Assembly: GCF_003060965.1 (NCBI RefSeq) | Contig: NZ_QAII01000175.1 | Coordinates: forward strand, 28,061-62,645 | Reading direction: 5' to 3' | From: Caulobacter sp. HMWF025 | GTDB taxonomy: Bacteria; Pseudomonadota; Alphaproteobacteria; Caulobacterales; Caulobacteraceae | Length of the DNA: 34,585 nucleotides | Shown here: one piece after another, positions 1 through 10,407 of the stretch | How positions within the stretch are numbered: position 1 is the first letter of the stretch | Layout of the letters: every line of letters begins with the position of its first letter | The notes under the pieces: model-generated | Databases searched by the model: none | What the model saw: the letters and a program-made list of their open reading frames with translations, nothing else | Told to the model about the DNA's origin: nothing | Made by a program: the position numbers and the translations under genes

Positions 1-941
1 ACCTCCAGATTGATCCGCTTGGAGACGAACAGGGCGAGCGCGCCACCCATGGCCAGCAGCACCAGGAATATGCCGGTAGCCGACAGCACCGATATGGTGA
101 TGGTCCGGTTGAACTCGGCCCGGGGAATGGCCACCAGCAGGGTCCAGCCGGTCTGGGCCGACCGGGTATAGGCCACGCGGGTGGGAACGCCGTCCAGCGA
201 CCGGCTGTAGATGATCCCCTCATTGGCCCGGCTTAAGGTCTTGACCATATCCGGCGAGGCCACATGGCCGGTCCATTTGCCTTCGCCAGCCGACCGGGCC
301 AGCACCTTCTGCTTGTTGTCCAGAAGCGTGGCCACCCAGCGGTCGGGGACGCGAAGCTCGCGAAACACCGAAGCAAAGGAAGCGGCCTCTACGACATAGG
401 ACAGGACATGGGGGCGCCCGTTGATCACCAGCGGGGTCACCACCGTGACGACCGGCTGTCCCGAAACCGGGCCGATCCGGAGATCCGAGATCTTGCTGCG
501 GCCTGCGAGCAGGGCCCGGGTCAGCGCCGGGTCGCGAACGGTGCTGGGCAGCGGCGCGCCGTAGGGGCGGAGCGTATTGAGGATCTGCTGACCGCTGATA
601 TCCGTGACCACAACCCAGCCGGCCCGGTCACTGGTGGCCCGAAGGGCGCGAGCATGAAAGCCCCGCAGGTCGCCCGCCTGCAGCGCCTGGTCACTGGCCA
701 GGGTCTCGGTGACGGCAATCCCGACGGCCGCCTGCCGGTCAACCGCGCCTGACAGGGCCCGGGCGGTGGCCAGCATCTGCTCATCACGCTGGGCCCGCCC
801 CTGGCGATCGGCACTGACCAGCAGGAAGGCCATGCTCAGCAGGGCCGGAACCAGCAGGCTTACCGTCAGCAGAACCAGCCGGCCGCGCACGGAATTGAGA
901 CTCCGTTGCCCAAAGCGTCCAACCTGGTCCAGCAGCTTCAT
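1..941 (-). CDS. Membrane sensor with extracellular Cache domain, N-terminal part (C-terminus outside window)
   Basis: Reading leftward from the ATG at 941, an open frame of 313 codons runs off the window edge without a stop. The protein begins MKLLDQVGRF, has a first membrane segment at about residues 20-42 (LVLLTVSLLVPALLSMAF), then a roughly 230-residue extracytoplasmic region, and a second membrane segment at about 281-305. This layout, with the central WVVVTDISGQ and late AYTRSAQTGWTLLVAIPR stretches, is typical of a double-Cache ligand-binding sensor. Family knowledge says the missing part would be a histidine kinase, a GGDEF domain or a chemoreceptor signalling domain, and the visible part cannot decide which. 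The signal is probably a small periplasmic molecule. GTG codons at 953 and 956 are alternative starts, since no strong ribosome site precedes 941. It is divergent from pgsA. Confidence 0.8.
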   Translation of the reverse strand, partial: MKLLDQVGRFGQRSLNSVRGRLVLLTVSLLVPALLSMAFLLVSADRQGRAQRDEQMLATARALSGAVDRQAAVGIAVTETLASDQALQAGDLRGFHARALRATSDRAGWVVVTDISGQQILNTLRPYGAPLPSTVRDPALTRALLAGRSKISDLRIGPVSGQPVVTVVTPLVINGRPHVLSYVVEAASFASVFRELRVPDRWVATLLDNKQKVLARSAGEGKWTGHVASPDMVKTLSRANEGIIYSRSLDGVPTRVAYTRSAQTGWTLLVAIPRAEFNRTITISVLSATGIFLVLLAMGGALALFVSKRINLE

Positions 942-1100
942 CAATGCGATCACCACAACTGGCGCGAACCAGCCAGGGCCCGTACCCCTTTATAGCGAAA
1001 GGCCTTCGCGCGGGCTTTGGTTAAAATCGTCTTCAGGGTTAGGTCGCGTTATCGATACGGCCGGTAGCCCTTCGGCGCGTTCCCGCGTTAGATAGGCCTC

Positions 1101-1718
1101 ATGAAGAATCTTCCGAACATCCTCACCGCCTCGCGTCTGGTCCTGGCCCTGTTCATGTTCGTGGCCCTGGCCGCCGCGGCCGGCGCCGTGCCCCTTCTGT
1201 CAGAGAACCTGACGGTCGCGGATCAGTACCGCCTCGAGCGCTGGGCGTTCTGGGCCTTTGTCGTGGCGGCAGTCACCGACTTCTTCGACGGCTGGCTGGC
1301 CCGCAGGCTGGACGCGGTTACGGTATGGGGCGCGATCCTTGATCCGATCGGCGACAAGATTCTGGTTTGCGGGGCCCTGCTGGGCCTGATGGCTCTCGGC
1401 CCAAATCCGATGGTCGTGCTGCCGGCCGGCCTGATCCTGTTCCGCGAATTCGCCGTCAGCGCCCTGCGCGAGGTCGGGGCCGGCAAGGGCATCAAGCTGC
1501 CGGTCACCCTGTTGGCCAAGTGGAAAACGACCCTGCAACTGGTGGCAATCGGCGCGGAGATGGTGCTGGCGTCCTGGGCGGCCTTCGGCCTGCCCGACAC
1601 CCCCGACGTCGTCGGCCCGGCCAGCCTGGCGATCCACGGCCTGCTCTGGCTGGCTGCCGTCATCACCCTGATCACCGGGGCCCAGTACTGGGAAGCCGCC
1701 CGCAAGGCCCTGACCTGA
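1101..1718 (+). CDS. pgsA: CDP-diacylglycerol--glycerol-3-phosphate 3-phosphatidyltransferase
   Basis: Makes phosphatidylglycerol phosphate from CDP-diacylglycerol and glycerol 3-phosphate in the inner membrane, the committed step to phosphatidylglycerol and cardiolipin. The 205-residue protein carries the full CDP-alcohol phosphatidyltransferase signature: D60, D63-G64, A67-R68, G77, D81 and D85 in the spacing DGxxARx8GxxxDxxxD. These are the metal-binding and catalytic aspartates. The N-terminus MKNLPNILTASRLVLA is typical of PgsA rather than of phosphatidylserine synthase. Several hydrophobic helices follow. The ATG at 1101 is preceded by a modest AGG a few bases upstream. Length matches the family. 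It stands alone, divergent from the Cache sensor. Confidence 0.95.
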   Translation: MKNLPNILTASRLVLALFMFVALAAAAGAVPLLSENLTVADQYRLERWAFWAFVVAAVTDFFDGWLARRLDAVTVWGAILDPIGDKILVCGALLGLMALGPNPMVVLPAGLILFREFAVSALREVGAGKGIKLPVTLLAKWKTTLQLVAIGAEMVLASWAAFGLPDTPDVVGPASLAIHGLLWLAAVITLITGAQYWEAARKALT

Positions 1719-1733
1719 GGCCGGGCGGGGGGG

Positions 1734-1919
1734 CTACTCCGCCGCCATCCGCCAGGCCTCGGCAGACTCGTCTTCGACGATCTCGCCGCCCTCGATCGCG
1801 TCGGCATCCGTAGGGCCAAACAGGAGCCATTCGGTATCCAGGCCCAGGCCGGGCATGCGGGCCCGTTCGGCCTGCATCATGAGCGCCAGCCAACTAGCCC
1901 CTGTGGTCTGCAACACCAT
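1734..1919 (-). CDS. Small protein of unknown function, 61 aa
   Basis: I do not recognise this protein. The ATG at 1919 is chosen over an upstream start at 2015 because a good ribosome site (AGGGAGA, about 7 bases away) sits directly before it. The 61 residues have a short apolar N-terminal part (residues 8-14, ASWLALM), a Met-rich stretch, a WLLFGPTDAD motif near residue 28 and an acidic end (GGEIVEDESAEAW). No signal peptide or clear membrane helix is present. It converges with pgsA, leaving 15 bases between the two stops. The acidic tail and single-gene setting give no functional clue. It could be a lineage-specific conserved small protein. Confidence 0.6.
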   Translation of the reverse strand: MVLQTTGASWLALMMQAERARMPGLGLDTEWLLFGPTDADAIEGGEIVEDESAEAWRMAAE

Positions 1920-2273
1920 GACGGTCTCCCTGAATACGCGCCTAAAATTGATAATGACTCGCAATAGCGAGATCAGCAAGGCCTGAGGGCGGGAAACTTC
2001 TGGGCGTACGCGCAAGCACAGACGCGTTGTTTTCGAGTCCAGTGCGCAAGAAAAACCTGCATGCGGCGGGCGGCAAAAAAGCAGAATCCAAGATTCTCCT
2101 TGCTGGCGCGGCGCTAAGCCTCCATCATGAGCTATCGAAATTCGCTGCCGTTCGGCCTGCTATTCCATGCTTCCTTCGAGGAAGCGCCGGACGCGCCTAC
2201 CGATCCCCATCGAAATTTGATCGCTGTCCGGAACGCTTCCGGCGGCGACTGCTATCCAAAGGACTATCTCACC
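1920..2273 (+). promoter_or_regulatory. Promoter and long leader region of the cold-shock gene
   Basis: These 354 bases hold no convincing gene. The right part is AT-richer than its surroundings and contains a hairpin at 2169-2185 (GCTTCC, 5-base loop, GGAAGC). It also has three GANTC sites at 2035-2039, 2084-2088 and 2092-2096. The last two form an inverted pair, AGAATC-CAA-GATTCT, at 2083-2097. Long structured leaders are usual for csp mRNAs and act in temperature-dependent translation. No clean -35/-10 pair was found, so the transcription start is unknown. An in-frame ATG at 2127 exists but is not believed. The left end carries the ribosome site of the leftward 61-residue gene. Confidence 0.5.
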
Positions 2274-2480
2274 ATGGCTACCGGCACCGTTAAGTGGTTC
2301 AACGGCACCAAGGGCTTCGGCTTCATCCAACCGGATGACGGCGGCTCGGACGTTTTCGTGCACATCTCGGCCGTTGAGCGCGCGGGCATGCGCACGCTGA
2401 ACGAAGGTCAAAAGATCACCTACGAACTGGAACAAGACAAGCGCAGCGGCAAGATGTCCGCTGGCCAGCTGCAGGCTTAA
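2274..2480 (+). CDS. Cold-shock domain protein, CspA family
   Basis: A 68-residue single cold-shock domain protein that binds single-stranded RNA and DNA and melts mRNA structure in the cytoplasm. Both RNA-binding motifs are present: KGFGFI (RNP1, about residues 14-19) and VFVHIS (RNP2, about 30-35). The opening [14 protein letters not shown] is textbook. The length is that of the family, so the ATG at 2274 is preferred over the in-frame ATG at 2127, which would add a 49-residue unrelated extension. An AAAGGA ribosome site lies about 12 bases before 2274. The gene is preceded by a long leader and followed by two hairpins. Whether it is cold-induced or stationary-phase cannot be told from sequence. 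Confidence 0.95.
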   Translation: MATGTVKWFNGTKGFGFIQPDDGGSDVFVHISAVERAGMRTLNEGQKITYELEQDKRSGKMSAGQLQA

Positions 2481-2490
2481 TCCAGCAGAC

Positions 2491-2510
2491 GGCTCCGGTT
2501 CGCCGGAGCC
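2491..2510 (+). terminator. Hairpin directly after the cold-shock gene
   Basis: Perfect 8-bp stem GGCTCCGG / CCGGAGCC closed by a stable TTCG tetraloop, 10 bases after the csp stop. No T-run follows, so it may stabilise the mRNA 3' end rather than terminate by itself. Confidence 0.55.
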
Positions 2511-2524
2511 CTCGAAAGCTTACG

Positions 2525-2555
2525 ATAGGCCGGCGCTTGCGCCGGCCTATTTGCG
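2525..2555 (+). terminator. Intrinsic terminator of the cold-shock transcript
   Basis: A near-perfect GC-rich palindrome (ATAGGCCGGCG, small loop, CGCCGGCCTAT at 2525-2550) is followed by TTTGCGTT. It lies 53 bases before the next gene and probably insulates the lipoprotein gene from csp transcription. Confidence 0.65.
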
Positions 2556-2607
2556 TTCGGCCTGCATCGCTCTAGGGTCAGGACAACTCAGGTTTTCGGT
2601 CAGGTTC

Positions 2608-3771
2608 ATGCGCACGTTCCAGGCCCTGCTCATCCCGCTCGCCGCGCTCGTTCTGAGCGCCTGCGGGACACTCCCCAGAGACAGCTTCTCGGCCCGCGAC
2701 ATTATCGGCGGTGCGCCCCAGGGCCTGAAGGACGTGCGCTTCGACGCCACCGATGCCGAGGCCGGCATCCGCTTCGCCGACGCCGCCCGCACCCGGGCCG
2801 CCGGGCAAAAGACCTTTGATGTCCTCGCCGTTTCCGGCGGTGGCTCGAACGGGGCCTTCGGGGCCGGGGTTCTGGTCGGCTGGACCAGGACCGGCGAGCG
2901 CCCCGAGTTCGACATCGTCACGGGCGTTTCGACCGGAGCCCTCACCGCCCCGTTCGCCTATCTGGGCCCGGACTGGGACAAGCGGCTGACCGAGGCCTAT
3001 ACCAGCGACGCCGCCGAACGGATCCTCGAGCGACGCGGCCTCGATATCCTGTTCCGGCCCAGCTTCTATACCAGCAACGCCCTGCGGGCCCTGGTCGAGA
3101 CCTATGTCGATCCGCCGCTACTCTATGCCATCTCGGTGGAACACGCCCGGGGTCGCCGGCTGTTGATCGCCACCACCAATCTCGACACCGAACAGACCGT
3201 GATCTGGGACATGGGGGCCATTGCCGCGCGCGGCGATGCCAAGGCCCTGAAGCTGTTCCAGGACGTGCTGGTCGCTTCGGCCAGCATCCCCGGCGTGTTT
3301 CCGCCGACCCTAATCGAGGTCGAGGGCCAGGGCCGCCGCCTGTCGGAAATGCATGTTGACGGCGGGGTTTCGACCCCGTTCTTCGTTGCGCCGGAAGCCC
3401 TGCTCCTCTGGACCTCGCCCGATCGGGGCCAGGCCCGGCCGGGGCGCATCCGGGTCATCGTCAACGGCAAGATCGACAGCGGCTTTGCCTTCACCGGCGG
3501 CGGAGCCATCGCCATCATCGGGCGGGCCTGGACGACCATGAGCAAGGCCCAGATGCGCACCCAGCTGACCGCCAGCGCCGCCTTTGCCCGGCGCAACGGC
3601 GGCTCCCTGCTGTTTGCGGCCATCCCCGACCAGACCGACGCCGACACCTCCGGCCTCGACTTCAGGGGGGCCAACCGCAGGGCCCTGTTTCAGCTCGGCT
3701 ATTACAGCGCCCTGACCGGCAAGGCCTGGCAGGCCCCGACCGATCCGGCCGAGGCGGGCAAGACGCCCTGA
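2608..3771 (+). CDS. Patatin-like phospholipase, lipoprotein
   Basis: A 387-residue predicted envelope lipoprotein with a patatin-type acyl hydrolase domain. Residues 1-19 are a lipoprotein signal ending in a lipobox, LSAC, with C19 as the lipidated residue. The catalytic features follow: the oxyanion loop GGGSNGAFGAG at 77-87, the nucleophile elbow GVSTG at 106-110 with Ser108, and the DGG motif at 251-253 whose Asp251 completes the Ser-Asp dyad. The enzyme should cleave acyl esters of phospholipids or other lipids. The substrate is not deducible. The ATG at 2608 is chosen because it starts a proper signal peptide. An upstream in-frame TTG at 2551 falls inside the csp terminator. It stands as a single gene. 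Confidence 0.9.
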   Translation: MRTFQALLIPLAALVLSACGTLPRDSFSARDIIGGAPQGLKDVRFDATDAEAGIRFADAARTRAAGQKTFDVLAVSGGGSNGAFGAGVLVGWTRTGERPEFDIVTGVSTGALTAPFAYLGPDWDKRLTEAYTSDAAERILERRGLDILFRPSFYTSNALRALVETYVDPPLLYAISVEHARGRRLLIATTNLDTEQTVIWDMGAIAARGDAKALKLFQDVLVASASIPGVFPPTLIEVEGQGRRLSEMHVDGGVSTPFFVAPEALLLWTSPDRGQARPGRIRVIVNGKIDSGFAFTGGGAIAIIGRAWTTMSKAQMRTQLTASAAFARRNGGSLLFAAIPDQTDADTSGLDFRGANRRALFQLGYYSALTGKAWQAPTDPAEAGKTP

Positions 3772-3814
3772 GCCCGCCCTGGAGCAACGCGCGCGAAATC
3801 AAACTCGCTTGCCT

Positions 3815-3883
3815 TGCTCTAGCCTTTTGTTTTCCCATCGCTTCTGCGGAAAACCGGCGTCCACTTTTCCGCGCGATGCTCTA
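3815..3883. repeat. Alphaproteobacterial intergenic repeat with hairpin
   Basis: The stretch runs from TGCTCTAGCCTTTTGTTTT to GATGCTCTAG and has an 8-bp stem GCGGAAAA (3846-3853) / TTTTCCGC (3865-3872) with the loop CCGGCGTCCAC. The arrangement GCTCTAG, CCTTTTGTTTT, AAAACCGG..TCCACTTTT, GCTCTAG resembles an intergenic repeat I remember from Rhizobiales genomes. The resemblance is from memory, not a search. It lies between two convergent genes and its last CTA is the stop codon of the XRE gene, so it may also act as a terminator. Confidence 0.55.
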
Positions 3884-4099
3884 GCTTTCGCGAGACCACT
3901 GAAACACCTCTTCCAGCGGCTTGCCGAAGACCTCGGCGATCCGGAAGGCGGCCTCGAGGGTCGGCGAGTATTTGCCCGCCTCGATGGCCGCGACGGTCTG
4001 ACGGGTCAGTCCGATCCGCTTGCCGAGCTCAGCCTGCGACATCTCCCCCGCCATGAACCGCAGGGTGCGGATCTGGTTGACGATCACCCGGTCGCTCAT
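3881..4099 (-). CDS. XRE-family helix-turn-helix regulator, small
   Basis: A 72-residue protein that is little more than one Cro/C1-type helix-turn-helix DNA-binding domain. The HTH runs over about residues 20-46 (MSQAELGKRIGLTRQTVAAIEAGKYSP pattern, with recognition helix around RQTVAAIE). The C-terminal PLEEVFQW is typical of the short YozG-like subgroup. It overlaps the upstream membrane-protein gene by four bases (ATGA), so both are translated from one message. In this arrangement, regulators of this size usually repress their own operon. A palindrome overlapping the operon's -10 box fits that. The stop codon lies inside the intergenic repeat. Confidence 0.9.
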   Translation of the reverse strand: MSDRVIVNQIRTLRFMAGEMSQAELGKRIGLTRQTVAAIEAGKYSPTLEAAFRIAEVFGKPLEEVFQWSRES

Positions 4100-4524
4100 G
4101 CCGCGCTCCGGCGATAGCTCCAGGCCGCCAGGCCGTTCTGGGTGATCTCGGCCAGCACGATCGCCAGCAGGCCGGCATTGACGATCTCCCAGCCACTGGT
4201 CGTGAACGGCATGACCATCCCGACCACCATCATCCCGACCATCATCACATAGTAGGCCACCATGCTGGAGCGACGCTGGATGTCGTGGTCACGCTCGTCG
4301 GCCGGCGCGCGGGCGTCTTCCGGAGCCCCGACCCGCAGGGCGATCCGGCCAAGAATGTGCAGCACCCCGTTACCGCCTGCCGCCAGGGCCAGCAGCCACA
4401 GCTGCGGCAGATTCGGCAGCAGACCGGGCGTCGGCGGCGACAGGACGACATGCACGAAATAGGGCCCGTAGGTGACTGCGATCAGCAGCAGCGTCATCCA
4501 GGCGAGTTTCTCACGGTGCGGCAT
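4096..4524 (-). CDS. Four-helix membrane protein, DUF2178-like
   Basis: A 142-residue integral membrane protein of unknown function. Four hydrophobic segments are visible at about residues 8-26, 37-57, 88-106 and 113-130. A conserved-looking cytoplasmic loop DERDHDIQRRS precedes the third, a pattern seen in DUF2178-type proteins that pair with small XRE regulators. The ATG at 4524 has a good AAAGGGG ribosome site about 9 bases away. An in-frame start at 4578 would place the promoter inside the gene and is rejected. It is the first gene of a two-gene operon with the XRE regulator (ATGA overlap). The family label is by pattern and moderately certain. The four-helix membrane topology is clear. 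Confidence 0.8.
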   Translation of the reverse strand: MPHREKLAWMTLLLIAVTYGPYFVHVVLSPPTPGLLPNLPQLWLLALAAGGNGVLHILGRIALRVGAPEDARAPADERDHDIQRRSSMVAYYVMMVGMMVVGMVMPFTTSGWEIVNAGLLAIVLAEITQNGLAAWSYRRSAA

Positions 4525-4540
4525 GGCCGGCCCCTTTGTG

Positions 4541-4586
4541 TACGTTAAGGTCGACTTGATGTAAGAAAAACCGAACATTGAGTCAA
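4541..4586 (-). promoter_or_regulatory. Promoter and operator of the membrane protein / XRE operon
   Basis: Reading leftward, TTGACT (4586-4581) and TACATC (4563-4558) are separated by exactly 17 bases, a good vegetative promoter. The -10 box forms one arm of an imperfect 23-base palindrome at 4541-4563 (TAC.T.AAG, five central bases, CTT.A.GTA). The expected start of transcription is near 4551, giving a leader of about 27 bases. A repressor on the palindrome would block RNA polymerase. The XRE protein is the natural candidate. Confidence 0.65.
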
Positions 4587-4667
4587 GCTATACCAACACG
4601 CCTCTTTCGCCTTGCCGTGTCTCCGGCCGAATGCGGGGACTCACTGCCGCATGGACAGCGATAGGGG

Positions 4668-4696
4668 TTGCCCCGATCCGACTCCGTCTCTAAACG
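4668..4696 (+). promoter_or_regulatory. Possible carB promoter
   Basis: TTGCCC (4668-4673) and TAAACG (4691-4696) lie 17 bases apart and would start transcription about 70 bases before carB. Both boxes match the consensus only partly. This is the best candidate in the 188 bases between the divergent XRE-operon promoter and carB. Confidence 0.3.
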
Positions 4697-4774
4697 GGCG
4701 ACTTAACCTGCAAGATGGTCGGCAGCGGGCGCGCGGATGTGCGCGACCGTGTCTCTGCGCGCGAGTTTTCTTCT

Positions 4775-8068
<3,294 letters not shown>

Positions 8069-8098
8069 CGCCTGCCAGGACGATCCGGCAGCCAGACC

Positions 8099-8133
8099 CC
8101 GCGTCGGTGAAAACCGGCGCGGCGTTTGTCTTT
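8099..8133 (+). terminator. Intrinsic terminator after carB
   Basis: A 9-bp stem CCGCGTCGG / CCGGCGCGG (one G-T pair) with a TGAAAA loop is followed by CGTTTGTCTTT, 31 bases after the carB stop. The remaining bases up to 8304 contain no gene I can support. Confidence 0.75.
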
Positions 8134-8304
8134 GGGCCCGCAGCGGTGGTCGGAAACGCACAAAGGCGGCCGACCCCGAAGGATCGACCGCCCTGCGACC
8201 TGCCTCGCGCCCGGTTGCCGCGGGGCAGGCCCTGGAGCGTCGCGGTCAAACCCGGTTCGACCGCACCCCAAGCTCTTGAAGGCTGAAAGCCTCCGAAGCG
8301 AAGC

Positions 8305-8616
8305 TTACGCGCCGCCCGGGAAGCGGAACGGGACCTTCACGACGCCGGTCTTGGCGCCCATCGGCAGCTTGTCGGCGATGCACATGGCGGCCTTGTCGAA
8401 GCCCTTGCCGGCCGCGCTGTTGTCGACGACCTTGCACTCGGACAGCTTGCCGGCGTCAGCCGTGCATTCCAGCATGACCTGGGCGGCGTCGCGGGTGTTG
8501 GCATATTGCTGCAGGCAGCGGCTCATCTGGTCTTCGAAGCCACCCGCAGCCGAAGCGGTTTGGGCGACGAACAGGCTGCAAGCCATGCCGGCGACGATGG
8601 CGATCGGATACTTCAT
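8305..8616 (-). CDS. Exported Cys-containing protein, TonB-C-like tail
   Basis: A 103-residue protein with a clear Sec signal peptide (MKYPIAIVAGMACSLFVAQTASA, cleavage after about residue 23). The mature part has four cysteines (near residues 34, 51, 61 and 79), which could make two periplasmic disulfides. The second half, with GKLSECKVV, GKGFDKAAMCIA and the end VKVPFRF, resembles the C-terminal fold of TonB-family proteins that end in a VPxxF strand. No membrane anchor or Pro-rich linker is present, so it is not a TonB. Function is unknown. The ATG at 8616 has AGGGAA about 8 bases upstream. It faces carB tail to tail. Confidence 0.75.
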   Translation of the reverse strand: MKYPIAIVAGMACSLFVAQTASAAGGFEDQMSRCLQQYANTRDAAQVMLECTADAGKLSECKVVDNSAAGKGFDKAAMCIADKLPMGAKTGVVKVPFRFPGGA

Positions 8617-8761
8617 AAGGGGTTCCCTGTGGCGATTGGCCGTTGATGACCCTTATGACAGGGGCGAACTAAGGAACTGAAAAAGTTCAGAGTTAACCCT
8701 TTATGACCTTGAACTTTCTGGCCGGATTGAGCCTTTGCGCTTCAGCGGCTATGGCTTGGCC

Positions 8762-9214
8762 ATGTCCGCCCCCGCCACGCACACCGCCTATTCTGACGCC
8801 GAGGTCGCCAGCCTGGCGGTCCGACTTCTGGACCACAGCCTGCCCAAGGCCGAGTGGACCCATGCCGCGCATCTGGCCGCGACCCTGCGTCTGGTCCGCC
8901 AGCGCAATGCCGGTCTGGAACGCGATCTGCCGGACATCATTCGCACCTATAATGTAGCGGCCGGCGGCGTGAATGATGACACCAGCGGCTATCACGAGAC
9001 CCTGACCCAGGCCTATCTGGCCGCCATTCGCGCCTTCGTCTCTGACCTGCCCGAGGGCCTTTCTGATGGCGAGGCCGTGGCCCGCCTGCTGGCCTCGCCG
9101 ATGGGCGACCGGGCCTGGCCCCTGACGTTCTGGTCCCGCGAGCGCCTGTTCAGCGTCGAGGCCCGCCGGACCTGGTTGGAGCCCGATCTCGCGCCCCTGG
9201 ACGCCCCGGTTTGA
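8762..9214 (+). CDS. Conserved protein of unknown function with WTHAAHLA motif
   Basis: A 150-residue predicted cytoplasmic protein. The pattern LPKAEWTHAAHLA near residues 32-44 and, later, TSGYHETLTQAYL are shared with a widespread bacterial family I remember only as uncharacterised. The conserved Trp-His, the second His and the His-Glu look like an active or metal-binding site, but no reaction is known to me. The ATG at 8762 (MSAPATHTAY) is preferred. A TTG at 8735 would add nine residues. The stop overlaps the TTG start of the next gene, so the two are translationally coupled. Confidence 0.8.
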   Translation: MSAPATHTAYSDAEVASLAVRLLDHSLPKAEWTHAAHLAATLRLVRQRNAGLERDLPDIIRTYNVAAGGVNDDTSGYHETLTQAYLAAIRAFVSDLPEGLSDGEAVARLLASPMGDRAWPLTFWSRERLFSVEARRTWLEPDLAPLDAPV

Positions 9215-9495
9215 AGACGCTGCTGGGCATCGCCCTGCTGGCGATCAATCTGGCGACCTTTGCCGCCTACGGCTGGGACAAGGCGGCCGCCGGGCGGCGG
9301 GGCGAGCGGCGTATTCCCGAACGGACCCTGCTGGCCCTCGCCGCCCTCGGCGGCAGTCCCGCCGCCCTGCTGGCCCGCCACACCCTTCGCCACAAGACCC
9401 GCAAACAGCCCTTCGTCGCCTGGCTGTTCCTGATCGTCTTCCTGCAGGTGGCGGCCGGCGTGGCGGCCTTCGCGATATTCGCCGGGCGGCCCTGA
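9211..9495 (+). CDS. DUF1294 family membrane protein
   Basis: A 94-residue small membrane protein with two hydrophobic segments, one at the N-terminus (LLGIALLAINLATFAAYG) and one at the C-terminus (about residues 68-90). The DUF1294 hallmarks are present: YGWDKAAAGRRGERRIPE, LALAALGGSPAALLA and FRHKT-like LRHKTRKQPF. The function of the family is unknown. The likely start is the TTG at 9211, overlapping the TGA of the previous gene; there is no nearby ATG, so translation probably depends on the upstream gene. The two form a small operon. Confidence 0.85.
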   Translation: MKTLLGIALLAINLATFAAYGWDKAAAGRRGERRIPERTLLALAALGGSPAALLARHTLRHKTRKQPFVAWLFLIVFLQVAAGVAAFAIFAGRP

Positions 9496-9570
9496 CAAGG
9501 GCTCACAACCGCCCTTGACTGCCCCTCAGGTCGCCATGGCAGGGTCAGGCTTCAGTCGGGAGCTCGCGCC

Positions 9571-10233
9571 ATGGTCATCGTCCATCACCTGAACAATTCC
9601 CGCAGCCAGCGGGTTCTGTGGCTGCTTGAGGAGCTGGGCGTTCCCTACGAGGTGAAGCGCTACGAGCGTGACGCCCAGACCATGCTGGCCCCGCCGGAGC
9701 TGAAGGCCATCCATCCCCTCGGCAAGTCGCCGGTCATCACGGACGGCGACAAGACCATCGCCGAGACCGGCGCGATCATCGAGTACATCCTCGAGACCTA
9801 CGGCCAGGGCCGGCTGATCCCGGCCGCCGGCACGGCCGAGCGCCTGCGCTATACCTACTGGCTGCACTATGCCGAGGGCTCGGCCATGACGCCCCTGCTG
9901 CTGAAGCTGGTGTTCACAGCCCTGCCGACCCGCGTGCCGTGGCTGATGCGCGGCCTGGTCAAGGCCATCGCCAACGGAGCCCAGAGCGGGTTCATCGACC
10001 CGCAACTGAAGGTCCATGTCGACTACTGGAACACCGAGCTGGCCGCGTCGGGCTGGTTTGCGGGTGCGGACTTCACCGCCGCCGACATCGCCATGAGCTT
10101 CCCGCTCGAGGCCGGCGCGGCCCGGGCCGGGGCGGCGGATCGCCCGAACGTCAAGGCCTTCCTCGCCAGGATCCATGCCCGCCCGGCCTATCAGGCCGCC
10201 CTCGCCCGGGGTGGTCCGTACGACTACGCCTGA
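9571..10233 (+). CDS. Glutathione S-transferase family protein
   Basis: A 220-residue cytosolic glutathione S-transferase. The thioredoxin-like N-terminal domain (1-80) has the candidate catalytic Ser10 or Ser12 in NNSRSQRVLWLLEELG. It also has the cis-proline motif KSPVI at 52-56 and the glutathione gamma-glutamyl binding AETGAI at 64-69. The all-helical C-terminal domain includes FTAADIAMSFPLE, the usual N-capping box. Substrate cannot be read from sequence. Detoxification or a metabolic conjugation are both possible. Start at ATG 9571. It is followed by the greA promoter region. Confidence 0.93.
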   Translation: MVIVHHLNNSRSQRVLWLLEELGVPYEVKRYERDAQTMLAPPELKAIHPLGKSPVITDGDKTIAETGAIIEYILETYGQGRLIPAAGTAERLRYTYWLHYAEGSAMTPLLLKLVFTALPTRVPWLMRGLVKAIANGAQSGFIDPQLKVHVDYWNTELAASGWFAGADFTAADIAMSFPLEAGAARAGAADRPNVKAFLARIHARPAYQAALARGGPYDYA

Positions 10234-10306
10234 GATCAGCGCGTTCGAGGGCTTCTACTTCCTGCCGTTTCAGCGCAGACCGGCCGACAGGAACAAAGGG
10301 AGGCCC

Positions 10307-10376
10307 TTGCTTATCGTGAACGCGCCTCTTATCCTCTCAGCCCCCGGTCGCGAGCGCCAGCGACGGGACGTATACT
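10307..10376 (+). promoter_or_regulatory. Candidate greA promoters
   Basis: TTGCTT (10307-10312) and TATCCT (10330-10335) lie 17 bases apart. A second, near-perfect -10 box, TATACT, lies at 10371-10376 but lacks a recognisable -35. Either would serve greA, whose ATG is at 10408. The two could form a tandem pair. Confidence 0.4.
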
Positions 10377-10407
10377 CCTCCCAAGGCGAACCGAGCTAAA
10401 ATCCGCA

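Noticed and set aside
264..752. 162-codon open frame on the plus strand opposite the Cache sensor
   Set aside because: The minus strand reads continuously as a membrane sensor with two correctly placed helices; the plus frame has no recognisable features.
2127..2273. 49-residue N-terminal extension of the cold-shock protein
   Set aside because: Single cold-shock proteins start at the ATG before GTVKWF, and the extension lies in the structured leader.
8617..8761. GAACT-GAAAA-AGTTC inverted repeat as an operator
   Set aside because: Five-base arms are too short to separate from chance, and no promoter could be fixed around them.
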